Of a stretch of 64,000 nucleotides of DNA, positions 11,007 to 21,547 are shown one piece after another; the stretch's first letter is position 1; the number at the start of each line of letters is the position of its first letter. Position numbers and translations under genes: made by a program. The notes beneath the pieces were generated by a model. That model was given only the letters and a program-made list of their open reading frames with translations, did not search any database and was not told the origin of the DNA. This stretch comes from Mikania micrantha (lineage: Eukaryota; Streptophyta; Magnoliopsida; Asterales; Asteraceae), in contig CM018689.1 of the NCBI GenBank assembly GCA_009363875.1, positions 60,401,595 through 60,465,594 on the forward strand, in the 5' to 3' direction.

Positions 11007-11112
11007 TTTATTGTGTTATATATATTTATTATTGCTTTTAATATTTTAAAACCAGGATGTTTATTGTGTTATATATATTTATTATTGCTTTTAATATTTT
11101 AAAACCAGGATG
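11007..11112. repeat. 53-bp tandem duplication
   Basis: The unit starting TTTATTGTGTTATATATATT and ending TTTTAAAACCAGGATG appears twice in direct succession (11007-11059 and 11060-11112) with no visible difference, so it is recent. Confidence 0.85.
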
Positions 11113-11762
11113 TAACATGTGTGAGATATGTACTTAATTTTTTTATTTTTTATGGAGTTTAATGTATTATAAATTTATAATAACATATATTAAATACTTA
11201 AAGGATATATTTTTTTCCGTCAAGTTTTCTCAAATCAAATAAGCTTTTAATTATATATGATGGGCACTAAATGATGATTTCAAGTAAATTTTTATAGTTT
11301 AAGTGTACATAAATTTTATAATTATATGGCATATTATACAACCCTTTAAATTTAAATGTGTGATTAGTTTTAATAATAAATGATCATTATATTAAATAAT
11401 ACTACTAATAATAAAAACAAAAAAAATCAATAACAACCGCAATAGTTTTTGAACAAACATAATTTGTTCATAAGATAATACTGAAAGTTGCAATGAAAAT
11501 ATGACGATTTTATTCTTTTAGAATTGAGTATTATATTGCAATAATTTAACTTAAAAAAGATATCAACATGTTGCATGACTACGTATTATTACGTCATTAG
11601 ACGTTTTACTAGGTTTTATGTTTATGTATTGTGTTTCCCGTTGTATCACGCAGGCACACCTCTAGCTAGTATGTATTTGTGTATACACAATGAATCAACA
11701 AAAAAATATCTTATGTGAAAAAGCAATAAACCAATAGAAATCTAACATTTTATTTACTTTAA
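11113..11762. other. AT-rich spacer, no gene seen
   Basis: No exon or delimited element was recognised. Confidence 0.5.
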
Positions 11763-12092
11763 TCTACCTATTATAATAAAAGAGTATTTTTAAAAGACAC
11801 ATGTCGCCAATCTGATGCAATTTAAAAAAAAATCCCGTCTCTCTCTGCTAATAAATACTAATAATATTACTAATTAAATTATATAATTAAGTATCAAAAA
11901 ATATAAATCTTCTAATTCTAATAATTTATTAATTTATGAAAATTTAATAAACTATAACAATATTTCAGTTATATCTTATTTAAAAATATAATTTTATAAT
12001 AATTAAATACTTATTATAATTTGATATTAATGAATTATATTTTTTAATTATTCGGCATGTGTAATAGTATAATACACAGGTTTATATGCTAG
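11763..12092 (+). mobile_element. Small non-autonomous Helitron
   Basis: The 5' end is A|TCTACCTATTATAATAAAAG. The 3' end is a TGTGTA...TACACA hairpin followed by CTAG|T. Insertion between A and T without TSD, 330 bp, no Rep/helicase. All boundary rules of the superfamily are met. Confidence 0.78.
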
Positions 12093-12418
12093 TTAATAAT
12101 AAGATTACATGCTGAATTTTGCAGTAATAAATTAAAATAAATAAAAAAGACTAAAATTTGGTTTATTGGTTTTTATTTACTCTTTCACTTAATCAATTAC
12201 GAAACATCTTTTTATATTTTTATTATTTGAAAGTAATAAAAATAAAATTCATAAAATTAAAACAAAATATTTGTTAAGTTGTAATATTATAAAAATTAAA
12301 ATGCTAAACTTGATTTCAAAATTCTAAAAACACTTTTTTTAAGAGTAGAAGATTGTTTTCAGTTGGAGTATGTATGGATCTTATCGAAGCATCCCTTGTG
12401 CTAGTTTGCTCTTAAACA
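12093..12418. other. AT-rich spacer, no gene seen
   Basis: No coding exon or element termini were recognised. Confidence 0.5.
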
Positions 12419-12427
12419 TAAATTAAA

Positions 12428-12737
12428 GAGTTAAATGACATTTTAGTCCTTGTGGTTTGACAAATTTTGTCGTTTTAGTCCATGTGGTTTGAATTTTGCC
12501 ATTTTGGTCACTATGGTTTCATTTTATTGACATTTTCATCCATATGGTTTCCATTTTATTGTCATTTTAGTCCAATTAAATTTAAAATTTTGGACTAAAA
12601 TGGCAAAATTTATCAAACTATAGGGATGAAAATGGCAATAAAATGAAACCATAGTGACCAAAATGACAAAATTCAAACCACAGGGACTAAAATGGCAAAA
12701 GTTGTCAAACCACAAGGACTAAAATTGCATTTAACTT
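12428..12737. mobile_element. Foldback MITE, Mutator-type (9-bp TSD)
   Basis: Two long arms pair almost throughout (TTTAGTCCTTGTGGTTTG against CAAACCACAAGGACTAAAA). Flanks are a perfect 9-bp duplication TAAATTAAA (12419-12427 and 12738-12746), the TSD length of Mutator-like elements. The arms are built from repeated GTCCNTGTGGTTTG modules. A relative with the same module is at 38175-38450. Confidence 0.85.
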
Positions 12738-13009
12738 TAAATTAAAAAAAAAATCTGGAATATTAATTATTATTTTAATTAACTTTCACTTTCACTAACG
12801 TGTAAAAACTAGAACCTGAGAGAAAAATTGTAGAATCTGAGTGAGTGATGAAATGAACCAATCATAGTGACCAAAAAGAAGGAGTCGACTGACAAGGATA
12901 ACAGTGCTTTTGACCATTCAAACTCTTTTTTCGTTACACAAATTTTATTTACCTTATTTTGAGGGACCGGTTATTCAAACACCACAATCATTAACACGGA
13001 CACTCAATA
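12738..13009. other. AT-rich spacer, no gene seen
   Basis: No coding exon or element termini were recognised. Confidence 0.5.
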
Positions 13010-13141
13010 ATTGGTAACGTATAGAGCCGTTTATATGGTTTATACGACACGTATACGTTTATACGTCTCGTATAAGAGTCTAATAATTGACACTTACAAA
13101 TTCTGATATCTAATGATTGTCCCCTTGTACACTTCGTATAA

Positions 13142-13203
<62 letters not shown>

Positions 13204-13225
13204 GGGACGTATAAAAGGTGTGAGG
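13010..13225. repeat. TATACGAGGCGTATA-type dispersed repeat with a TA microsatellite
   Basis: Contains TATACGACACGTATACG, TATACGTCTCGTATAAG and, at 13147-13200, an uninterrupted TA run of more than 50 bases. Related to 7660, 20620 and 47380. Confidence 0.5.
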
Positions 13226-13885
13226 TGGGTGAATAACACAACAATATTTTTAACCACACTAGTAACTACCTATAATATTAAATAATTTTATTTCAAAATT
13301 TTAACTAATATTTTTTTTACTTCTAGGTAGAGACAAGACTACATCATGCAAATGATTTTTTTTTTCTTTTTTCACTTGCAACACCATCTTTTTTCTTACC
13401 TCACAGTGAAGATTTTATTTTTATTTTGAATTATATAATTATTAATTTATAAGCTCCAAATAATACAACTATATAATTAACCTTTGAGATGCACTTAACT
13501 AAAATTCAACAAGTTTTGTTAAAAACAGAAAAGAAATCATTTATAGCCAAATTAATGATTTAAGATACATAGAAATAGCTTTTCTTTTACTTTAAAAAAA
13601 TATTTTTATGTCATTTAACATATGTGATTATAATGTTTTTATTCTCAATTGACATTGATTTTCAATTATACATATCTCTTTATAACTATTATTTCTTCCC
13701 CATCTCGGCTAATTAATTAGATTTTGCATGGTCATGTTGGTGATTTTTAAGGATGCATGTTTAGGTTCAGTTTTGTGCATAACTGAAAGAATTTATTAAT
13801 GTCTTCTATGTTCATACAATTGAAAAATATTACACAATATGAAATTTCCGTACACCACAAAGATATACACACACACATATATATA
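13226..13885. other. AT-rich spacer, no gene seen
   Basis: No coding exon or element termini were recognised. Confidence 0.5.
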
Positions 13886-13888
13886 TAT

Positions 13889-14143
13889 ATAGGGGATGGT
13901 TCGAATGTTAACCCTTCCTTGTTGCGATAAACGAATAACTACATCTTATTACTTTGGGACCCACATTAAAGTAAATCTAAAGTTGTAGGTTTTTCTTAAT
14001 TTTTTGTTAATGTAAGTGGGTCCTACATTAATTAAAAAATAGCAAAAACTTACACCTTTAGATTTACTTTATTGTGAGCCCCAAAGTAATAAGATGTAAT
14101 TATTCGGTTAACGCAATAAACATTGGCTAACATTTGATCCTCT

Positions 14144-14150
<7 letters not shown>
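13889..14150. mobile_element. Foldback MITE with ATAGGGGATGGTTC ends
   Basis: The left arm (TTCGAATGTTAACC, AACTACATCTTATTACTTTG, GTAAATCTAAAG) pairs with the right arm (CTTTAGATTTAC, CAAAGTAATAAGATGTAATT, GGCTAACATTTGATCC). The ends sit in TA-rich microsatellites, so any TA-type TSD is hidden. Confidence 0.75.

Positions 14151-14184
<34 letters not shown>
14151..14184. repeat. TA microsatellite between two MITEs
   Basis: About 34 bases of TA separate the element ending at 14150 from the one starting at about 14181. Both elements appear to have used TA-rich targets. Confidence 0.85.
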
Positions 14185-14187
<3 letters not shown>

Positions 14188-15235
14188 GGAGGTTCACCAA
14201 AAAACCAAGCATTTTAAGAAAACTTAAAAAACCTCCATCTAACCATTGATTTACATGATCAATGGTTCAAATTGATTAGTGGTATTTTAGTCAATAGTTT
14301 AACTAAAAAAATTGAAATTTAATACAAAAGGACATAATGGACATTCAACATTAAGGTTTATATGGAAACCATATTTGACTTTGTCAATATATGGCGGCAG
14401 TAGCTTCCATTTCCCCTTATTTTTAGGATTTAGAAATTTATTCATATTTACGTATTTAAGTCCATAGAAAAAAGGTTGGCGAAAATTTTGGGGTTTTTTG
14501 ATACATATGAAAATTTCTTTTTTATTATTGTGTATGACTTTTGCTTTTGTCTTATGATTCTAATTTGATTACAGATATGTAATCATATTGATTTTAACAT
14601 CACTGTTAACAATTGGTTGGTCATTGTATGATTCTTAATAAAAAACATAAAAAAAGACGAAATTTTGTGGGGTTTTCTTTTTGATATTTAATACAATGTG
14701 TTAATTGTCTGGAGTACGTGTATGTTTTTGTGTTCTCAATCCTTATTTGATAAGTATATGTAATCTTATAGTTTGTGACTTTTTATAAAATGGTAGATGC
14801 GTATACGACGAACACTTTTTAGACGGAGTATGTTTCATCTTGAGTTAAGTTAGTTGTTATTTATATAATTTTGTTGAGATATTGGTTTATTATTTAAATA
14901 CATAATATGTGTTGATTAAAACAAGATATTTGAAGTAAAATATTTACATGAACAATGGCCAACAATTCTTGTTTACGTGAACAATGAAAAGACAATTTGA
15001 AAAAAATATATTAGAATAATGTTGATATGCTGATTGTAAAATAAAATTGAGATTTTAGGGGGAAAAAATGGGAGTTGTTTAAAAAAATATTTTCCATAAA
15101 TAAAAAGGTACAAATTTACCTAAAAAACCCTTTTGATTAAAAATAATTAAATATAAAAGAAATTATTTGATTGGTTAATATAAGTTTTCTTGGTTTTCTT
15201 AAAATTAAGTGGTTTTCTATTGAACCCTCTCCTAT
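14181..15235. mobile_element. About 1.05-kb non-autonomous element with TATAGGGGGAGGTTC ends
   Basis: The left end ATAGGGGGAGGTTCACCAAA, followed by AAGCATTTTAAGAAAAC, pairs imperfectly with the right end (reverse complement starts ATAGGAGAGGGTTCAATAGA, then AACCACTTAATTTTAAGAAA). The interior is AT-rich with no conserved protein. Related to the terminus at 5785. Confidence 0.65.
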
Positions 15236-15239
15236 ATAT

Positions 15240-15689
15240 ATATATATTGTTATTTAGGGTCGTTAGATTTTGTTTGGGTATCATCTTGAATCCATTAATG
15301 AAGGATGGACTAAGTTACAGGATTTGCTATTTGTGTTTTGAATTAAAATTTTAAATAATTAATTAATGCAACTAGTTATTTAAAATTTTAATCAAAATTA
15401 AATTATTTAAAACAACTGATGAAACGAATTATTCTGGTCTATTCTCTAATCATTCTTTCAAAACTTTGACTTAAATATAAAATTGATGGAATGAAGTCAA
15501 TTTTTTATACCATATTCCTCCTTTGTAATTTTAGTTTTGAAGCAAAACTATTTTAAATTTTCCATAATAAATTGTTTTATATTTATAGATTTGAGTTCTT
15601 ATAAATGATTTTAAAACTAAACTGAATCAAACAATCTCATTAGAAGAAACACTTAAGGTTTTTGAAGTATTTAGAAATGTATATTAAGT
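15240..15689. other. AT-rich spacer, no gene seen
   Basis: No coding exon or element termini were recognised. Confidence 0.5.
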
Positions 15690-15905
15690 AGCCAATGAGG
15701 CAGTGCCTCAATAGTAACCTAAGATTCTTCCAAATGGAAGGTCTTGGATTCAAAACCCTCCCGCAGCGAAAAAGGGGTCTGAGTGGGGTCAGCGGGTTTT
15801 TCTAATGGGGTTTCCTCCTGGGGTAGTTGTAGTGGCTCATGAGAGGTCCAGATAACTTGAAAACAGTAAGCTCACACGATTGAGGCATTCCCGTTCAAAA
15901 AAGTG
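15690..15905 (+). mobile_element. tRNA-derived SINE (family with GGTTTCCTCC)
   Basis: Plus-strand B-box-like GGATTCAAAACC and a diverged A-box (CCTCAATAGTAACC), followed by GGGGTTTCCTCCTGGGG, the complement of the AGGAGGAAACC block in the copies at 6858 and 27360. Confidence 0.65.
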
Positions 15906-16062
15906 AGGGAGAGAGATAGAATGACATATAATGGAGTTTGCAGGGACAAATAATATGATCTAGACACTATTTCTTGGGATGCTAACATTTATTCTTTTAA
16001 TATTGTAATGTTTTTTTTTTAATATTAAGGAGAAAGAGTCGATGCATGAACAGGAAGAAAGG

Positions 16063-16445
16063 TTGATGTGACTAGGAAACGATGGGTTTTGGGGGAGCTT
16101 TCACCAGCTTCACATTTTTAGGTGTTAGCATAAAGTAATACTCATATCTTTCACACTAAATTATACGGAAGCTTAACCATATTTCATACAGATATCACGT
16201 AGCTACATAAGCAAAGTGTTGATTAGTTCGTGTGAATATATAAAGAAACATTGATGTGACTAAGAAACGAGGGGTACTATGGGAGCTTTCACGAGTCTCA
16301 CCTTTTAAGGTGTTACATAAAGTAAAACTCATAATTTTCACATGAAGATTATGTGTAATGAGACGTTTGAAGTAAGCTTAATCATGTTTCACACAGCTGC
16401 CACGTAGCCACATGATCAAAGTGTTGATTAGTAAGTGTGACTAGA
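16063..16445. repeat. Diverged tandem duplication of about 190 bp
   Basis: Copy 1 starts TTGATGTGACTAGGAAACGA at 16063 and copy 2 TTGATGTGACTAAGAAACGA at 16251. Both contain GGGAGCTTTCAC, GGTGTTA..CATAAAGTA, CACGTAGC and CAAAGTGTTGATTAG in the same order. No gene was recognised. Confidence 0.75.
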
Positions 16446-17151
16446 AAATATGTATAATGGTAATATGTAGTTGGTGAAAAGATATAGAGTAATGTGAGTT
16501 TATTTAGTAGTTAAAAAAATTATAAAAAAATACATGGTGGGTGGGAGTGAGTTGTTCACCTATGAACACGATCACATAAGATCCATTAAGCCCCATTATA
16601 CATAACCTAAAAGGCAGAAGACACATATTTATATGTTTATTAAGAAAAAATTAGGAAACAGAGTAACTATGGGTTTTTTATGGTACTAATGATATTACAT
16701 TTGTGTCGAGACCACACTAACAATTTGCACAAAGGAAAGTTTGTACATGTTTGCTCTGTATATCGCATCGATTATCCACACATGTGGGAATGCATGCACG
16801 CCACAAGGTGTACGATTTTGTATCACAAAAGCAAACCCTCCACGACATTTGTGATAGAATCTTCTCAATTATAATAAACATATCCTTTTATAATGCATTT
16901 TATTTTCATAACATGTATTGGAGTTTCTCTTACTTTCTTTTCATTTTTTTATCTTTCGTTGGGTACTGTATATGTCGCATATGACAAAGATGTCAAAATT
17001 TTATATGGCTTCAGTTATTATTATGCCAGTTGCTCCACCATTCTATGTTCATCCTCAGACAGTCTTCTTACAAATATGTGCTCCTCTAATTGTTGAACTA
17101 TATTGTAACATCACTGTATTTCAGGTTATCCGTACAAATGTACGACTGTAC
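16446..17151. other. Spacer, no gene recognised
   Basis: Several short overlapping open frames (16680-17169) show no recognisable domain. Base composition is nearer genic than the surroundings, so a decayed gene fragment is possible but unsupported. Confidence 0.35.
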
Positions 17152-18469
17152 TGTTACGACCTGATATGATAATATTTAATGATAATGAATTATTGGATGA
17201 TCTTATTGATAATTGGTATACACTGAGAATATATTAACCAGAGAGTTTATCGCTGTTGAATTTACGGATATTGGATTACTGGTTTGGAATGGGAAGGAAT
17301 TAGGAGTTGATGGTTATTTGGTTGCTAAACATAGTCAAAGACACATGGTCATGGTTTATCGAAATAGCGGTGGGACGGTGGCTGGGGCGGTTGCGACTGA
17401 CCCCTACATATGCCCTATACATATGCATATTTCGGTCTATCACGGATGTGTCAGTGATATGGTTTAGTGGGATTGGATTGGGATTTATAATATTAAAGTT
17501 AATAAAATAATAGAGGAATAATTGGAATTGATTACACGATGGTGAGGTTACGAACACAATTTAAACACGAATATTAATTCAGAAATATTAACTTAATAAA
17601 TGTATTCGTGTGGGTGACGATTCACACGCATATAATTATTAAGAATAATGTTCCGAAACGATATTCCATAAATCGTAAATCAAATCGAAATACGATACGA
17701 GCGTTGGATTCGCGAAGGTGACGATCTTTACGAATACGTACGTAAGTAACGCGTTTCGATGAGATAACATAATCATATTTAATGATAATAAAATAAGAAA
17801 AATAAATTAAAAACGTTTATTACGAATTACAACCTAAAACGAAAACGAATGAATTATTTTATTTAAATAATTAATTTAATGAAAACAAACAGAGATGTTT
17901 TATTTAAATAAATTTCTTCAAAATCATTTTATTGCAACGAAACATATTTATTTAAACGTCTTATGTTTAAATATACTTTCGAGAAGAACCGAACATTTTT
18001 ATAAGATTTAACGCGTAATAAACGAGACCGAACACACGGGGAATACACGGGTTATTTATGAATAAGGTTACACCTTCTTCTTCATTATTCAAACCCCTTT
18101 CTCTCTCTAAAACACACACACACGCCACTTCTCTCTCTACCTTCTCTCTAAATTTTCTCTCTCGTTACCCGACGGATTCGCGAGATCTTGGAGCCTAAAC
18201 GACCGTGTGATCGAGGGGAACAAGGAGATACGAAGAAACCTCGTTTTTGATCTACATTGCGAGGTAAACCTGTGGTATTACTTCTCGGTTTTTGCTAAGA
18301 ATCTTCATATGTACATGTTTGTTGTTTTTAATCGAATATAGAGTGTTAGTTGTTGAATCAAGTTAGTAGTAATCAATGGAAAACCATGGGGGGACTTACA
18401 AGGACTTAGAACCGTTGATGATGATGTGATAAGCAACTAATGGGGGGCTGGCTCGTAACAGGAAGAGGC

Positions 18470-18968
18470 GGCCGAACCTATGGGTTTTCATGGGTTAGCC
18501 GAACCCACACACCTGCAGCTCGACGAGCCATCACCCCATGGGCCGAACCTTCCTTCTGCTAGCCGAACCTTTGGCAGCAAGGCTAGTATCCAGCCGAACC
18601 CTGGAAACCCCTTAGCCGAACCCCATGAATTCACGAACCTCATGGGCGGGAAAAGAAGGTGCCGAACTTTTTTCTATACGCGAACCCTAGCCATGCCACG
18701 AACCTTTTTGTTGAGACTACCATGGCTGGGCCGAACCTTAGACTTCACACGAACCCTTAGCTGGGAACCTAAGTGCCATGAAACCCTAATGCCACGAACC
18801 TACAAGCTGATGAACTAAACGCCTTAGCCGAACCTTCGGTCTGCAGCTCATCACATGGGCCGAACCTTAGACCTAGCAATAGCCGAACCTAGGCCATCCT
18901 CTTGGGCCGAACCTATCATGGGAAAATTTGGCCGAACCTACCACTATGCTGAACGAACCTATGAGGAA
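18470..18968 (+). repeat. CCGAACC-rich degenerate array
   Basis: About 18-19 copies of (AG/GG)CCGAACCT or the variant CACGAACC occur at irregular spacing of roughly 15-45 bp, all in the same orientation, in an otherwise AT-rich neighbourhood. The open frame at 18480-18818 is a by-product (repeated AEP/RTF-like peptides) and is not supported as a gene. Confidence 0.75.
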
Positions 18969-19794
18969 ACTAGAAATAGGTTCGCTGGAATGGTTCATTA
19001 ACTAACCTAAGTGACTGAACAAGGGATAAGGATAAACAAAGGATCAAGAAAGTAAAGTATATTCATACATGCATGACACTTTCGTAGACCAACACCTTTT
19101 CTCTCTCACCTAGAATTTTCTAAGTTTATGAAATTATATGAATATAAAGAACTTATTGTGTAAAACTTAACGTCCCATGTGAATAACCTAGACATAATTT
19201 TCTTAAACATAAGATAAATTATAATAGCTTAGATTGTGGTGGTTGATTTAAAGAAGTTATGCATGTATGTATAAGTAAGGGTATGCTTAGGATTACCACC
19301 TTTAAATATACATACCTATGAGTGTGCACATGAAATCTCAAGACTTATTTCTTATTATGGGATGATAAAAAGAGCAAACAAACTTCACTTATAAATTAAT
19401 ATTGATTAATTACAAGATGTTGATTCGAGCATTTTAACTTAGAATAAATAAACTAAGTTAAGTTAATACTTAGTGACTAAAAGTTAACACTTATGGATAA
19501 TTGACTTGGATGAAACACGAATACTTATGAACATGAAACACACTAAAATTACATATTGTTGAGTTGATCTTGAGTTCACTTACGCGAGCGCGCATATTAC
19601 AGGAACACTGATTCTAAGGATTCAGGTGAGTTCTCATAACCTCCTTTTTAAACTATTTTGTTTTAAACCCGGAGGTGGAACATGTATACCAATTTTAAAA
19701 ATTATTTTGATAACACATGGGTGATACCTGTTTATCAATATGATATTCATATTATGAGATTATCATTGTTTATGGATTATCACTGATTATTATA

Positions 19795-20000
19795 ACTCCG
19801 TGTGACATTATTGTTGACTTCGGTCATCGACAAAGATTACACGTATTGCCACTTGGATTATCACAACTCCATGAATCGTTACTGTTGACTTCGGTCATCC
19901 GCAACGATTGCATGTATTGTCACGTGGTTTGTAACCACTCCATGAATCATTGTCTTTGACTTCGGTTAATCACATTGATTTCATGTATTGTCTAAGACAT
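19795..20000 (+). repeat. 70-bp tandem repeat, three units
   Basis: GTTGACTTCGGTCATC recurs at about 19813 and 19883, and as TTTGACTTCGGTTAATC near 19953. Each is followed by ...GATTNCATGTATTGTC and ACTCCATGAATC. Units are diverged. Confidence 0.7.
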
Positions 20001-20100
20001 GGTAAACTTATATAATTATAAGAAAATATACTTTAAGAATGTATTAACAGGACCAACTTCATGTTAGGAGGTTTGTTGACACATTCATAATTGCTTTGTT

Positions 20101-20619
20101 GTGATTCGAAAGGTTCATCAGCATACACTAATTATAGGTTGCTTGGTTGTATGTTCAAATAGACAAATTTGTAATTGATTTTTTGCGCAAATAAAGGTTG
20201 ATCTCCTAAATAAAACTACCGATTGCTTTGATAGAGTAAGAAGCTTCAACGTAAAGATTATTTGTTCAAATCTAGTAATTGTTGCAGCCTGTTCTCATGA
20301 AAAGATTGAACACCAGACTCCTCCCTAAGTAATAGTATGGTTAGTAATTTAATAAAGAAAAAACAGATTACTAATAAAATGATATACCTAATTGTTCTCT
20401 AACACTCAGAAAACATTAGAATTTTCACCAAAAAAACCCTTTCTGAAAATGAGATTGCTAACGAATACGATTGAATTAAAAAAAAAACTGAACAAATATA
20501 ATATAGAAAATTCGAATATGAAAAAATGAAATTGATCGTTTGATTTATATTAAGTTTTGAAAAAAATCTTACGTCATATCGAATAATTTGACCGTTTCTA
20601 ATAAATGAAAAGTTTGAAT
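20101..20619. other. AT-rich spacer, no gene seen
   Basis: No coding exon or element termini were recognised. Confidence 0.5.
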
Positions 20620-20830
20620 TCTTGTACGGTTCGTAAGGGCCTATACGTTGTGTATATGCCACATATAAGGGCTATATAACTATACAAGACATATTGTTTT
20701 TTTTGTATGAGAAAAGAAGATTGTGTATGTCGTATGTGTGATAGATCATATGCCGCATATAAACTATGTGTAGCGTATACATGTTGCTCATACGACATGC
20801 GTGATATGTTTTTGTCAGACATGTTAAACA
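20620..20830. repeat. TATACG-type dispersed repeat fragment
   Basis: Motifs CCTATACGTTGTGTATATG, TGTATGTCGTATGTGTG and ATGCCGCATATAAACTATG resemble the repeats at 7660, 13010 and 47380. Confidence 0.4.
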
Positions 20831-21547
20831 TGAAATGATTGGTCTTGTATGGATCTATACAAGATGTTCTGATTATGTGACAATATGAATTTTAATGAGT
20901 ATAATACAGCCCATTAACATACATCTTTATCTATTTCTATTTCAATCATCTTTTATTTTCACTCTCTTTATATAGCATATAACTAGGGGCGTACCCATTA
21001 TATAGTTATAGGGTTCAAGCGACCCTCATGAACTTTTGATTTTTAATTTTATATATATGATCCGATCTCAACCGACCCTTAAGAAATTTTGTCCTCGACC
21101 CCCATGAAAATTTGATGAACCGAATAAAGTTCAGTTTAAAATTATTTTAAGGGTTATTGGAATTTAATACTCCCAACTTTCACCTTTTGGCCGGCAATAC
21201 TCCCTACTGAAGAAATGTTCACCAACACCCCCAACTTTCAACATATTTTCTTGTGGCACTCCCCGGTTAACGAAATGTAAACGGTGTTAAGTTTTTGATG
21301 ATGTGGCATTGAGTTTTCCACCTCACCTGCTGATTTGGCTTTTTTTTTCCTTTTATGTTCTTTCTTTTACACACATGGCATCTCATTAATAACTAAAACC
21401 ATTAGTCGATCATCTGCTTTGATCCTCACAAATTGAAGCCCTAGTTCTCTTCTTCTTGAAGCTCGTTTGAATCGAATTGAAGACTGATCAAATTGAAGAC
21501 ACATCGTCCTCCTCGTTGATATTCGAAGCCCTAATTCGCCTAATTTG

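Larger units (their letters stand above)
17152..20100 (+). mobile_element. Candidate long LTR (Ty3-type) or its remnant
   Basis: Begins TGTTACGACCTGATATGATA, a start typical of plant chromovirus-like LTRs. It contains a promoter/leader-like block at about 18040-18265 (CT- and CA-rich leader, GCGAG|GTAAAC donor-like site), a CCGAACC-rich array, an acceptor/donor pair around 19600-19626 (ATTACAG|GAACAC and ATTCAG|GTGAGT), and a 70-bp tandem repeat. No primer-binding site, protease, reverse transcriptase or integrase was found, and the right end and TSD were not located. Solo LTR is an inference; the right boundary is approximate. Confidence 0.45.

Noticed and set aside
13889..15235. One single large transposon spanning both foldback units
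   Set aside because: Each unit closes on its own inverted ends, with a TA microsatellite between them.
16680..17510. Cluster of overlapping frames that might be a gene
   Set aside because: No domain, no consistent frame or splice pattern, and partly inside the LTR-like stretch.
18480..18818. 112-codon frame in the CCGAACC region
   Set aside because: The peptide is dictated by the repeated motif; no homology recognised and no splice context.
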